Source: Nitratireductor sp. XY-223
Lineage (GTDB): Bacteria > Pseudomonadota > Alphaproteobacteria > Rhizobiales > Rhizobiaceae
Length of the DNA: 64,000 nucleotides
NCBI RefSeq assembly: GCF_004959855.1
Contig: NZ_SPNT01000002.1
Location: 186,001 to 250,000 of the forward strand
Direction: 5' to 3'
Within the stretch, counting starts at the first letter, position 1. Each line of letters starts with the position of its first letter. The notes under the pieces were generated by a model, which saw only the letters and a program-made list of their open reading frames with translations, ran no database searches and had not been told where the DNA came from. Positions 56,472-64,000 of the stretch are shown here, piece after piece. The position numbers were made by a program, and so were the translations under genes.

Positions 56472-57080
56472 ATGGCAAAAAGCGTCGCCGGACCGGAAAT
56501 CGAAAAGCTGATCCAGCTCCTGGCTCGGGTGCCGGGGCTCGGGCCCCGTTCGGCACGCCGGGCGGCCCTGCATCTCATCAAGAAGAAAGAGCAGGTGCTG
56601 GCACCGCTGGCCGAGGCCCTGGCGGCGGCGCGCGACAGCGTGACCGTGTGCACGACCTGTGGCAATGTCGACACGCGCGATCCCTGCACCATCTGCACCG
56701 ATCCGCGGCGCGACCACGGAACCATCATCGTCGTGGAGGATGTGTCGGACCTGTGGGCGCTGGAACGGGCGGCGGCGATGAACTGCCGCTACCACGTGCT
56801 CGGCGGCACGCTTTCGCCGCTCGACGGCATCGGTCCCGACGACCTCAATATCAAGCCGCTGGTGGAGCGGATCTCGGCCGGCGACGGGGCGAAGGAGATC
56901 ATCATCGCGGTCAATGCCACGGTCGAGGGCCAGACGACGGCCCATTACATCACCGACCAGCTCGACGGGCTGGACGTCACCATCACCCGCCTCGCCCACG
57001 GCGTTCCGGTGGGCGGCGAACTGGACTATCTCGACGAAGGCACGCTGACGGCGGCGCTGAGATCACGCACGACGCTGTAG
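56472..57080 (+). CDS. recR: Recombination protein RecR
   Basis: A 202-residue DNA repair protein that acts with RecF and RecO to load RecA at gaps. It has the N-terminal helix-hairpin-helix [20 protein letters not shown], the zinc site [16 protein letters not shown], and the Toprim domain ([14 protein letters not shown]) with [16 protein letters not shown]. The length is typical. It is divergent from gshB and convergent with the LysR gene; in many genomes it follows ybaB, but here it has moved about 6 kb away. Confidence 0.97.
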   Translation: MAKSVAGPEIEKLIQLLARVPGLGPRSARRAALHLIKKKEQVLAPLAEALAAARDSVTVCTTCGNVDTRDPCTICTDPRRDHGTIIVVEDVSDLWALERAAAMNCRYHVLGGTLSPLDGIGPDDLNIKPLVERISAGDGAKEIIIAVNATVEGQTTAHYITDQLDGLDVTITRLAHGVPVGGELDYLDEGTLTAALRSRTTL

Positions 57081-57082
57081 TT

Positions 57083-57997
57083 TCAAGATTGCCGGCGCTC
57101 CCAGGCGCTCGACCTTGACCCGAAATAGGCGGCGAGGTGGTCGATCAGCGCGCGCATGCGGGCCGTGAGATGGCGGTTCGGCGGATAAAGCGCATAGACC
57201 CCGAAATCCATTGCGTTGCTGTCCTCGAACAGCGCTTCGAGCCGGCCGTCAGCCAGTGCCGGCTCCACCGCATAGCGCGGCGAGCAGGCGATCCCGAGCC
57301 CGCCGATTGCCATCGCGGCAACGGCGGCGGGCATGTTTGCGGTGAAATTGCCGGTCACCCGAACGGAAAGCGCCTCGCCCTCGCGCATAAAGTGCCATGT
57401 CTCGGGGCCCTGCCGGTCGCCGTTGATCAGACAATTGTGCGAGGCCAGCGATTGCGGGTGTGCCGGCCGTCCATGCGTTTCGAGATAGGACGGCGCCGCG
57501 CACACGACGAGCGGCATGTCCGCCAGCTTGCGGACCCGCAGGGTCGAATCGCGCAGTATGCCGATGCGCACGCCGAGATCGAAACCCTCCTCGACCAGCG
57601 CGACCCGCTTGTCGGTCAGGTGCAGGTCGATCTCGATAGCCGGATGCTCGGTCTGAAACGGCGCGAGCGCCTGCACGAGCCAGGCTGAACCGAAGCCGGT
57701 GGGGGCGGTGATGCGTATCGGACCAGACAGGGCCCGGTGCCGGTCCTGCACCAGATCGTCCAGCTCGTCGAACTGATCGAGAAGGGGCCGGCAGCGCTCC
57801 AGATAGGCCGTCCCCAGGTCGGTGAGGGTCACGCTGCGGGTGGTGCGGTGAAAAAGCTGCGCCGCAAGGCGGCGCTCCAGCGCAGCGACATGATTGCTCA
57901 CGAGCTTCGTCGATTTGCCGAGCCGTCCCGCCGCGCCGGTGAAGGAGTTTTCCTTCGCGACCGCCACAAATGCCCGCATGGCCTCAATCTGGTCCAT
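57083..57997 (-). CDS. LysR-family transcriptional regulator
   Basis: A 304-residue regulator with an N-terminal winged helix (MDQIEAMRAFVAVAKENSFT, then LGKSTKLVSNHVAALERRL) and a periplasmic-binding-like effector domain (GPIRITAPTGFGSAWLVQAL). ATG 57997 is the usual family start; the frame has 10 codons more. It is divergent from the GST and PNPOx-FNR genes. A 23-bp palindrome sits between the genes and is the likely binding site. Confidence 0.93.
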   Translation of the reverse strand: MDQIEAMRAFVAVAKENSFTGAAGRLGKSTKLVSNHVAALERRLAAQLFHRTTRSVTLTDLGTAYLERCRPLLDQFDELDDLVQDRHRALSGPIRITAPTGFGSAWLVQALAPFQTEHPAIEIDLHLTDKRVALVEEGFDLGVRIGILRDSTLRVRKLADMPLVVCAAPSYLETHGRPAHPQSLASHNCLINGDRQGPETWHFMREGEALSVRVTGNFTANMPAAVAAMAIGGLGIACSPRYAVEPALADGRLEALFEDSNAMDFGVYALYPPNRHLTARMRALIDHLAAYFGSRSSAWERRQS

Positions 57998-58028
57998 TGT
58001 CAGAAGCCCGTCTCTTGGTGTGCCCATT

Positions 58029-58051
58029 ATTATGTCAAAATTTTACATAAT
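58029..58051. promoter_or_regulatory. 23-bp palindrome, probable LysR binding site
   Basis: The left half ATTATGTCAAA and right half TTTTACATAAT pair at 10 of 11 positions around a central A. The site contains the TGT...ACA form of the T-N11-A LysR box. It lies 32 bases upstream of the LysR start and 110 bases upstream of the GST start, in the A+T-rich divergent region. It probably serves autoregulation and activation of the GST operon. Confidence 0.65.
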
Positions 58052-58129
58052 TAATGAAAAATATATACGGTTATCTTCGCATTGGTAGATAATTATCCTT
58101 CTTTCATCGGCGGCCGGGCAATCGGCGCC

Positions 58130-58144
58130 GGTTCGAATCGAACC
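58130..58144. promoter_or_regulatory. 15-bp palindrome before the GST start codon
   Basis: GGTTCGA and TCGAACC are exact complements around one A, ending 16 bases before the GST ATG. It would lie in the leader of the message and could be an operator for a second factor or a hairpin near the ribosome-binding site. It is not part of a tRNA. Confidence 0.4.
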
Positions 58145-58160
58145 CACAGGATGAAAGAAC

Positions 58161-58781
58161 ATGTCAAACGCCATTCGCATTCACCATCACCCGCTGTCCG
58201 GCCATTCCCACCGGGTCGTGCTTTTCGCCAATCTCGCGGGCATCGGCCATACGCTGGTCGATGTCGATCTGCTTGCCGGGGAGCACAAGCAGCCGGCATT
58301 TCAGTCCCTCAACCCGTTTGGGCAGGTGCCGGTGATCGAGGACGGCGAGACTGTTATCGCCGATTCCAACGCCATTCTTGTCTATCTCGCACGCAAATAT
58401 GCGCCCGACTGGTTGCCGACAGATTTTGCCCTCGAGGCGCAGGTCCAGAGGTTTCTTTCCTTCGCCGCCGGTCCCATCGCCAACGGTCCCGCCGCCGCGC
58501 GGCTCATCACCGTTTTCAGAGCCGATCTCGACGCCGACCACGCCGCGGCCGTTGCAGCACAGGCCTTCGACCGGCTGGAAGCCCATCTCGAAGGGCGCGA
58601 TTGGCTGGTCGGCACGCGGCCGAGCATCGCGGATGTCGCGATCTACAGCTACACGGCGCATGCGCCGGAGGGGAATGTCTCGCTTGAGGGCTACCCGAAC
58701 ATCCGCGCGCACCTCAAACGCATCGAGAACCTGCCTGGATTCGTCGCCATGGCGGCGACGCCTGCCGGGCTCGCCGCCTGA
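58161..58781 (+). CDS. Glutathione S-transferase family protein
   Basis: A 206-residue GST. The N-terminal thioredoxin-like domain has HHPLSGHSHRVVLFANLAGI, the cis-proline NPFGQVPVIEDGE and the glutathione-binding DSNAILVYLARKY. The C-terminal helical domain has the N-capping WLVGTRPSIADVAIYSYTAH. It is followed by the PNPOx-FNR gene after 54 bases and divergently paired with a LysR gene. A role in electrophile or oxidative stress is plausible but not shown. Confidence 0.93.
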   Translation: MSNAIRIHHHPLSGHSHRVVLFANLAGIGHTLVDVDLLAGEHKQPAFQSLNPFGQVPVIEDGETVIADSNAILVYLARKYAPDWLPTDFALEAQVQRFLSFAAGPIANGPAAARLITVFRADLDADHAAAVAAQAFDRLEAHLEGRDWLVGTRPSIADVAIYSYTAHAPEGNVSLEGYPNIRAHLKRIENLPGFVAMAATPAGLAA

Positions 58782-58835
58782 TCAACCAAACACCGGGCCG
58801 CGGCGCGCCCGGCCTCTTCCACACGGAGATGCACC

Positions 58836-60515
58836 ATGCTGAACAATCCGGCACTCAACGAAGACCTTTCCCCGTTTCATGACGGCGAACAGGCCGTGCA
58901 GGAGCGGCTGGGCGCGCGCGGCATCGAAACCTGGGCCCGCCACGCGATCCGCGATCACATGCCCGAGCAGCACCGGTCCTTCTATGCCGCGCTGCCCCAT
59001 CTCGTGGTCGCCGCCCGCGATGCGCAGGGCCGGCCCTGGGCCACGGTGCTCACCGGGCGGGACGGATTTGTCCGCTCGCCCGATCCCCGCCGATTGGCGA
59101 TCGACGCAAGACCGCCATCGGGCGATGCGCTCGAACATGCCTTCAAGGACGGCGACGATATCGGGATCCTCGGCATCGAATTCACCACGCGGCGGCGCAA
59201 CCGCATCAATGGCAGGCTCGCGACATCAACAGCGACGGGCCTGGAAATCGATGTCGAACAGACATTCGGCAACTGCCCGCAATATATTCACGCCCGCGGC
59301 CCACAGTACGTTGACGGCCACCGTGCCGGCGCTCCCAGGCGGGGACGAACGCTGACCGACCGGCAAATGGCCTTCATTGCCACCGCCGACACTCTGTTCA
59401 TTGCCAGCGGCTATCGCGGGCTCGGCGACAACCCGGCATACGGCATGGATGCGTCGCACCGGGGCGGCGAAGCCGGGTTCGTCGAGGTGATCGACGGCAA
59501 GCGGATCCGCTTCCCCGACTACGCCGGCAACAACCGCTACAATTCGATCGGCAACATCACCCTCGATCCGCGGGCTGGTCTCCTGTTCGTCGATTTCGCG
59601 ACCGGCAGCATGCTTCAACTGACCGGCCGCGCCTTTGTCGAATGGAACGCGGCGCAAACGGAGAATACACCGGAAACGGGGCGCGCCGTGACGCTCGAGA
59701 TCGAGGAGGTCGTCGCGCTGCCGCACGCCCTGCCGCTGCACTGGGACACGGATGCGGGCATGGTCCGCTCGCTCCGCCTCATCGAAAAGACGCCCGAAAG
59801 CGCCGACGTCACATCCTTCGTCTTCGAAGCGCGGGACGGCGGGCCACTGCCGGAATTTGTAGCAGGGCAGCACTTGCCCATCGAGCTTTCGATACCCGGC
59901 ACCGACAGCAAGGTGACGCGCACCTATTCCCTGTCCGGCGCGCCGGGCACGCAAAGGTACCGCATCAGCGTCAAACGGGAGGCAAAGGGGCTCGTCTCGC
60001 GCTTCCTGCACGACAGCCTGGAAACCGGCGCAATCATTGAAGCCGAAGCACCCGGTGGCGATTTCACCTTGCCGAAGGGAGCGGAGCCGCTTGTGCTGGT
60101 GAGCGCCGGTGTCGGCGTGACGCCGATGGTCAGCATGCTGCACGCGCTGGCGGAGCATGCTGGAGACCGACCGGTCCATTTCGTCCATGGCGCACGCGAC
60201 GGCGCGCATCATCCGTTTGCCGAAGAGGTGCGGGCGCTTGCCTCGAAGCATCCGAACGTCAGCGTGCGCGTCGTCTACAGCCGACCGAGGGACAAAGACC
60301 TTGCCGGACGCGACTACGACGACGAAGGCCACATCGACGCCGGGATGCTGGCCGCGCTGACGGATGCGCGGGCCGCCCAATACCTGATTTGCGGGCCGAT
60401 GGGTTTTCTGGCGGACGTCACCGACGGGCTGGTCCGGCGGGGCATTGAATCAGACCGCATCCACACGGAGACTTTCGGTCCGCACCAGGCGCCCGCCATC
60501 CAGCAACCGCGCTGA
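58836..60515 (+). CDS. PNPOx-like / ferredoxin-NADP reductase fusion flavoprotein
   Basis: A 559-residue two-part oxidoreductase. Residues about 40-300 are a pyridoxamine-phosphate-oxidase-like FMN split barrel (HLVVAARDAQGRPWATVLTG, FIATADTLFIASGY). Residues about 315-555 are a ferredoxin-NADP reductase module with the FAD motif RTYS (362-365) and NAD-binding GVGVTPMVSMLHAL and CGPMGFLADV. Many relatives continue into a C-terminal 2Fe-2S ferredoxin domain; this protein stops before one. It probably shuttles electrons from NAD(P)H to a flavin-bound substrate. Co-transcribed with the GST gene under the LysR protein. Confidence 0.88.
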   Translation: MLNNPALNEDLSPFHDGEQAVQERLGARGIETWARHAIRDHMPEQHRSFYAALPHLVVAARDAQGRPWATVLTGRDGFVRSPDPRRLAIDARPPSGDALEHAFKDGDDIGILGIEFTTRRRNRINGRLATSTATGLEIDVEQTFGNCPQYIHARGPQYVDGHRAGAPRRGRTLTDRQMAFIATADTLFIASGYRGLGDNPAYGMDASHRGGEAGFVEVIDGKRIRFPDYAGNNRYNSIGNITLDPRAGLLFVDFATGSMLQLTGRAFVEWNAAQTENTPETGRAVTLEIEEVVALPHALPLHWDTDAGMVRSLRLIEKTPESADVTSFVFEARDGGPLPEFVAGQHLPIELSIPGTDSKVTRTYSLSGAPGTQRYRISVKREAKGLVSRFLHDSLETGAIIEAEAPGGDFTLPKGAEPLVLVSAGVGVTPMVSMLHALAEHAGDRPVHFVHGARDGAHHPFAEEVRALASKHPNVSVRVVYSRPRDKDLAGRDYDDEGHIDAGMLAALTDARAAQYLICGPMGFLADVTDGLVRRGIESDRIHTETFGPHQAPAIQQPR

Positions 60516-60564
60516 TTTTCCCGGCTGCCGGGCTGAGCGGGCGCGGTTCCGATCCCTTCACGCG

Positions 60565-61743
60565 CTAGATCTTTTCAAGCCCGGTCAGATAGGCCTCGAC
60601 TTCCTCGCAGTCCGGATTGTTGGTGACCTGCCGAGCAACCCTGGACCAGCCGAGCGGCGTGTTCTGGTGTTCCTCGTCCAGCGCGCTCGTATCGGCGCCT
60701 GCACGGACGAGGATCTTCACTATTTGCAGGTCGCCGTTCCAGGCCGCCGAATGCAGCGCCGCTCGCCGCGCGCCGAATGTCGCCTGGGCATTTGGGTTCG
60801 CGCCGTTCGCGAGCATCCATTCGACGATCTCGTGATGGCCGAAATCGACCGCCGCCACAAGGGCCGCATCGGACCAGGCGGCGTCGGGCTCTGAGCGCGA
60901 CAACGCCACCAGTGCATCGCGGTCTCCGAGCCGCGCGAGTTCCTCCGGCTTGATCTCCTTTCCGTAACGCGCCATCGCCCGGACCAGCACCCGCCCCCGT
61001 TTGCCGAGCCTGCTGAGCGCTTCCATGGCATCGGCGCCCCAGCGATCCCTAGTATCCGGCGACACATTGAGTTCCATCAGCCGCGCGATGGCCGCTTCCG
61101 TCCTCGCCAGGGACAAGAGCGATCCAGAGGGCACATTTTGTTCAAGAACGGCCGGGCCCTGCGCCAGGCATTGTTCGAGCCTGGCGTCATCGGCCATCAG
61201 CAGGGCTTCGCAAACACCGACAGGCGCGCCCTTGTCGACAAGGATCTTGCTCATGGCGTCCAGCCTGCGGGACAATGCCAGCATCAGTGGCGACCAGTTG
61301 TCGTAACCCGCATTTATTCCCGCCGGGTCGGCACCGGCATCGAGCAGATATTCGAAAACGGCCAGCCGTTTCGTTTCGACGGCCACATGAAGCGGCTGCG
61401 GGCGGCCGCCCCAGAACGGATGGGCGCCGACCGCGTTGACAAGGCCGGGCCGCAGCCGGAGCGCCGCCTTGATGGCGGTCATGTCCCCGGATCCGACCTG
61501 CTTCAGGAAGCGATCGGCCGCGTTGCTTTCGGAGCCTTCGGCTCCTTCATGGCCTTGATCGCGCAGACGGTCGATCGCCTGTCTCATGGCTCGCCAGCTG
61601 GTGAAACCGTAGCTGCGGGCAAGCTGGAACTGCGCGTCGGCCAGCCTGGCGTCCCGGCCTTGCGCGCGCCACTCGCGCAGCAACTGTTTCGCCGACTTTT
61701 TGAGCCACTCGATATTCGCGTTTTCTGGAAGTGTGCCGGTCAT
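60565..61743 (-). CDS. Cytoplasmic ankyrin-repeat protein
   Basis: A 392-residue protein without a signal peptide. The first 60 residues (NIEWLKKSAKQLLREWRAQG, QFQLARSYGFTSWRAMRQAI) form a basic helical domain seen in many bacterial ankyrin proteins. The rest holds several degenerate ankyrin repeats, for example PLHVAVETKRLAVFEYLLDA, NWSPLMLALSRRL and HSAAWNGDLQIVKILVRAGA. ATG 61743 has AAGGA nearby; the frame extends 23 codons. The function is unknown; protein binding is likely. No similarity in context to the exported ankyrin protein at 46.5 kb. Confidence 0.87.
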   Translation of the reverse strand: MTGTLPENANIEWLKKSAKQLLREWRAQGRDARLADAQFQLARSYGFTSWRAMRQAIDRLRDQGHEGAEGSESNAADRFLKQVGSGDMTAIKAALRLRPGLVNAVGAHPFWGGRPQPLHVAVETKRLAVFEYLLDAGADPAGINAGYDNWSPLMLALSRRLDAMSKILVDKGAPVGVCEALLMADDARLEQCLAQGPAVLEQNVPSGSLLSLARTEAAIARLMELNVSPDTRDRWGADAMEALSRLGKRGRVLVRAMARYGKEIKPEELARLGDRDALVALSRSEPDAAWSDAALVAAVDFGHHEIVEWMLANGANPNAQATFGARRAALHSAAWNGDLQIVKILVRAGADTSALDEEHQNTPLGWSRVARQVTNNPDCEEVEAYLTGLEKI

Positions 61744-61942
61744 CAGAATCCTTCTTTCCTCAAAGCCCGGTGTCCGCGCCGGCGGGCAGGAAAAAAGCTT
61801 CTGTGACTGCAAGCTGAAGGTGGGTTCAACCCTTTTCGCGGACCGAATGTCGCCCTGACGACAGACAGGACCTTACGAAGGCAGACGGGATTCAGTCAAC
61901 TCCGGGTGCAAAATGAGGGCGTCCGCGGAACGGGCAGTCCTC

Positions 61943-62719
61943 TCAGAGTTTTCGGCTCAGCCAGTCAAGCGCCTTGGCGGCTGTCTCTGGCCATTGGTCG
62001 TCAAACTGGATGTAATGGCATGCCCCGTCGACCGCGAGGAAGTCCGCCGTTTCGTAGCGCTCGGCCATCAATCGCGCGGTGCTCGTCGCCACGGCCTTGT
62101 CCTCGGTTCCTGAAATGAAGAGCAGGGGGCAGGAAACCTTGTTGTGGTCAACAAGCGTGGTTTGGTGAACGTCATACATCCAGAAGACAAACTCGAAAAG
62201 CACCCGACCGGATTCGGTGCCGAGACGCGCATGGATGTCACGTTGCATATCGGTCGGCAGCGTGTTCAGCCCATACTTCGTCAGAAGTTCGAGATCTTGC
62301 CCCAGCGCCTGCTCCCAGAAAGCGCCTGCCGAAATGAACAGCTTTCCCAGTTCACGCTCCCCGTCCGTCGTCGGCAAAATGCCGTTCACAATGCTGCTGT
62401 TGAGGAGGACGCCCGCTCTCAAGGCTCCCTCGGCCGCCAGGAGCTGCGCGACAACCCCACCAAGAGAATGGCCTGCAACAACCGGACTCTCGCCAATCTC
62501 TCCAATCGCTTGCCGGGCATCGTCCATGAAATCCGCGATGCTTAGCCCGACGAGCTTGGCGTCGCGTTCCGGTCCGGGCGGCAGGTCATGATGCCGGTAG
62601 GTGAGGCTGTGGCAGACATAACCGGAAGCCTCGAAGGACATACGGACATTATCCATCGTCCAAGCCGCAGCGTTGGTGCCGGTCAAAAGCAAGACTGGAG
62701 GTAAAGAGCCATTTGGCAT
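61943..62719 (-). CDS. Alpha/beta hydrolase
   Basis: A 258-residue hydrolase. The oxyanion region LLLTGTNAAAW, nucleophile S85 in AGHSLGGVV, acid in FISGTEDKAV and histidine in DGACHYIQFDDQW form the triad. ATG 62719 has GGGAG seven bases upstream; the frame runs 20 codons more. It could be an esterase, lactonase or thioesterase; no further clue. Some 200 bases without a gene separate it from bfr; I see only a loose inverted repeat there. Confidence 0.88.
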   Translation of the reverse strand: MPNGSLPPVLLLTGTNAAAWTMDNVRMSFEASGYVCHSLTYRHHDLPPGPERDAKLVGLSIADFMDDARQAIGEIGESPVVAGHSLGGVVAQLLAAEGALRAGVLLNSSIVNGILPTTDGERELGKLFISAGAFWEQALGQDLELLTKYGLNTLPTDMQRDIHARLGTESGRVLFEFVFWMYDVHQTTLVDHNKVSCPLLFISGTEDKAVATSTARLMAERYETADFLAVDGACHYIQFDDQWPETAAKALDWLSRKL

Positions 62720-62922
62720 CTGAAACTCCCAATGAAACAGGGCTGCCGGATAGTGAACACACCACCGTGGCTTCGTCACGCCAGATTTAACGGACCTTGG
62801 GTGTTGCGCAAGTCGTCAAAGGTCCGCTTTGTCCATATTGCCGACGTGCACAGTCGATTGATCAATCGCGGTACATTGTCCGAAAGCCGTCACAAAGGTT
62901 CGACCGTTTATGATTACATGCC

Positions 62923-63408
62923 CTAGTCGCCGTCATTCGCCGGCGAGGCGTTGAGCAGGCCGTACTGCTTGTCGCCGATCGTGTCGTAGAGATCGATCTG
63001 GGTCTCGAGGAAGTCGATATGGCCTTCCTCGTCGGACATCAGCTCCTCGAAAAGGCCCATGGTGACATAGTCGCCCTCGTCCCGGCACGCTTCGCGCGCC
63101 TCCTTGTAGAGGCCGCGCGCCTCGTATTCGGCCCGAAGATCCGCATCGAGCACCTCGCGGACGGTCTCGCCGATGACCAGCGGATTGAGCGTCTGCAGGT
63201 TGGGATGGCCCTCCAGGAAGATGATGCGCACGATGAGCTTGTCCGCGTGCTCCATTTCCTCGATCGCCTCCTCGCGCCACTTGGAGGCCAGCTTTCCGAA
63301 ACCCCAGTCGTCCATCAGGCGGTAATGCAGCCAAAACTGGCTGGATGCGGTCAGTTCGTGCTTGAGGGCCTTGTTGAGGTAATCAAGAACCTTCTTATTG
63401 CCTTTCAT
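62923..63408 (-). CDS. bfr: Bacterioferritin
   Basis: Iron-storage protein forming a 24-subunit haem-containing shell. The 161 residues keep the ferroxidase ligands E18, E51, H54, E94, E127 and H130 at E. coli numbering and haem ligand M52. The usual Y25 is F25. ATG 63408 has AAGGAG upstream and overlaps the stop of the preceding bfd-like gene as ATGA, so the two are translationally coupled. Iron-dependent control is expected; no clear operator was identified. Confidence 0.96.
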   Translation of the reverse strand: MKGNKKVLDYLNKALKHELTASSQFWLHYRLMDDWGFGKLASKWREEAIEEMEHADKLIVRIIFLEGHPNLQTLNPLVIGETVREVLDADLRAEYEARGLYKEAREACRDEGDYVTMGLFEELMSDEEGHIDFLETQIDLYDTIGDKQYGLLNASPANDGD

Positions 63409-63647
63409 TTCAATCTCCTTGGTATGTCCTGACCGCGCAAGATGTCTTCCCGCACGATGATGTCGGCCGAAATCATGCTGATCCGCCGCGTCAGCAGCGG
63501 CGAACAATCCATGCAGTCCGGCTTGCGGCCGAGATGCCGGTAAACGCGGTTGAGCGTCACCGGCGCCTTCGGATTTTCAGTGATAAGGGCCCGCACGGCC
63601 GCGCGCAACTCATCCTGGCGAATAACGCAGCAGGAGCACAGGATCAT
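63405..63647 (-). CDS. bfd: Bacterioferritin-associated ferredoxin-like protein (Bfd)
   Basis: An 80-residue 2Fe-2S protein. The BFD cluster pattern is C4-x-C6 followed by C45-x2-C48 ([16 protein letters not shown]), with [20 protein letters not shown] between. Bfd reduces the haem of bacterioferritin to release stored iron. Here it lies upstream of bfr and overlaps it. An extra cysteine C7 follows the CxC pair. The C-terminal part is basic, probably for contact with bacterioferritin. Confidence 0.85.
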   Translation of the reverse strand: MILCSCCVIRQDELRAAVRALITENPKAPVTLNRVYRHLGRKPDCMDCSPLLTRRISMISADIIVREDILRGQDIPRRLK

Positions 63648-63696
63648 GCGGCGCCTCCAGCGATGTTCCGGTCCGGAAAGACCACCTGCATGCGGC

Positions 63697-64000
63697 TCAG
63701 CCCTGTGGCGGCTCGTCGCAACCGATCATCCATTTGACGCCGAAACGGTCGGTCAGCGTTCCGAACCCGGCGGCCCAGAAGGTGGGGGCCCATGCCATCT
63801 GGATTTCGCCGCCTTCCGCCAGCCTGTCGAAGACCGTCTTGCCTTCGTCCGCTGTGGGAAAACTCAGCATCACGGAGGAGCCCTCCATCCCGGCGCTCTC
63901 GCCCATGATGTTGTCGGAGGCCATCAGGTCGCCATCGCCGATGCGCACGCGCGAATGCATGATCCATCCCTGGCGCTCCTCGGGAACCTGGAATTCGGCC
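63697..64000 (-). CDS. VOC-family (PhnB/glyoxalase-like) protein, partial
   Basis: The 3' part of a gene running off the window. The frame continues past ATG 63960 to the edge (EFQVPEERQGWIMHSRVRIG in sense direction), so that ATG is internal. RIGDGDLMASDNIMGESAG, TADEGKTVFDRLAEGGEIQM and FWAAGFGTLTDRFGVKWMIG are typical of PhnB/DUF-type vicinal-oxygen-chelate proteins. No specific reaction can be given. Confidence 0.88.
   Translation of the reverse strand, partial: AEFQVPEERQGWIMHSRVRIGDGDLMASDNIMGESAGMEGSSVMLSFPTADEGKTVFDRLAEGGEIQMAWAPTFWAAGFGTLTDRFGVKWMIGCDEPPQG

Noticed and set aside
58130-58144. GGTTCGAATC resembles a tRNA T-arm
   Set aside because: No acceptor, D or anticodon stems can be built around it; it is a simple 15-bp palindrome.
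62720-62922. Loose inverted repeat CGGACCTT / AAGGTCCG between the hydrolase and bfr
   Set aside because: The arms are eight bases with a loop of about 18 and no T-tract; I could not decide between chance and a weak terminator.

Overview
The window is gene-dense, GC-rich bacterial chromosome (by eye mostly 60-65% GC) and looks like a member of the Hyphomicrobiales (Rhizobiales), Alphaproteobacteria. The evidence is a RegB/RegA-type ActS-ActR pair, an MmcB-type nuclease-fold protein, long NudC and DeoC forms, a DnaX lacking most of the zinc cysteines, the gst-queG-SDR group divergent from uppP, and a RIME-like palindrome. I see no phage genes, transposases, CRISPR arrays, tRNAs or rRNAs. The only RNA gene recognised is the SRP RNA. 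No stretch over 300 bases lacks a gene.

Layout. 1-2.9 kb: class-III aminotransferase, LpxO-like hydroxylase, CAP-domain lipoprotein. 2.9-7.0 kb: deoC - ALDH16-type aldehyde dehydrogenase - GntR operon with a 12-bp palindrome in front of deoC. 7.3-12.4 kb: SulP transporter; a carboxymuconolactone decarboxylase-like protein with an ECF41 sigma factor behind an ECF41-type promoter; a low-GC membrane protein; LysE exporter; SDR. 12.5-21.3 kb: hrpB, actS, actR, GlxA-type regulator, acyl-CoA dehydrogenase, mmcB, L,D-transpeptidase. 21.4-25.1 kb: form-II CODH-like coxS-coxL-coxM. 25.4-34.7 kb: a coupled operon of M20 peptidase, Dpp-type ABC importer, ALDH and SDR, divergent from a PAS-LuxR regulator. 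34.7-43.9 kb: hydrolase, SDR-queG-gst, uppP, hydantoinase/oxoprolinase, acetyltransferase, second L,D-transpeptidase, a small secreted cysteine protein, SDR. 44-48 kb: malate synthase G, an ankyrin-repeat protein, then a duplicated 105-bp copy of the malate synthase 3' end, then a haloacid dehalogenase. 48-57 kb: acyl-CoA synthetase, ybaB, dnaX, ffs, AEC transporter, DUF3224, HIT protein, nudC with an in-frame stop, gshB, recR. 57-64 kb: LysR regulator divergent from a GST plus a PNPOx-FNR flavoprotein, an ankyrin protein, an alpha/beta hydrolase, bfd-bfr and a VOC protein cut by the window end.

No single multi-gene system is clearly new. The strongest unusual signals are the duplicated malate synthase tail flanking the ankyrin gene, the exact ECF41-type promoter in front of its cognate decarboxylase gene, the nonsense codon in nudC, and the uncharacterised PAS-LuxR / M20 / Dpp / ALDH / SDR uptake-and-oxidation locus. 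Functions are inferred from sequence by eye; no database search was run.
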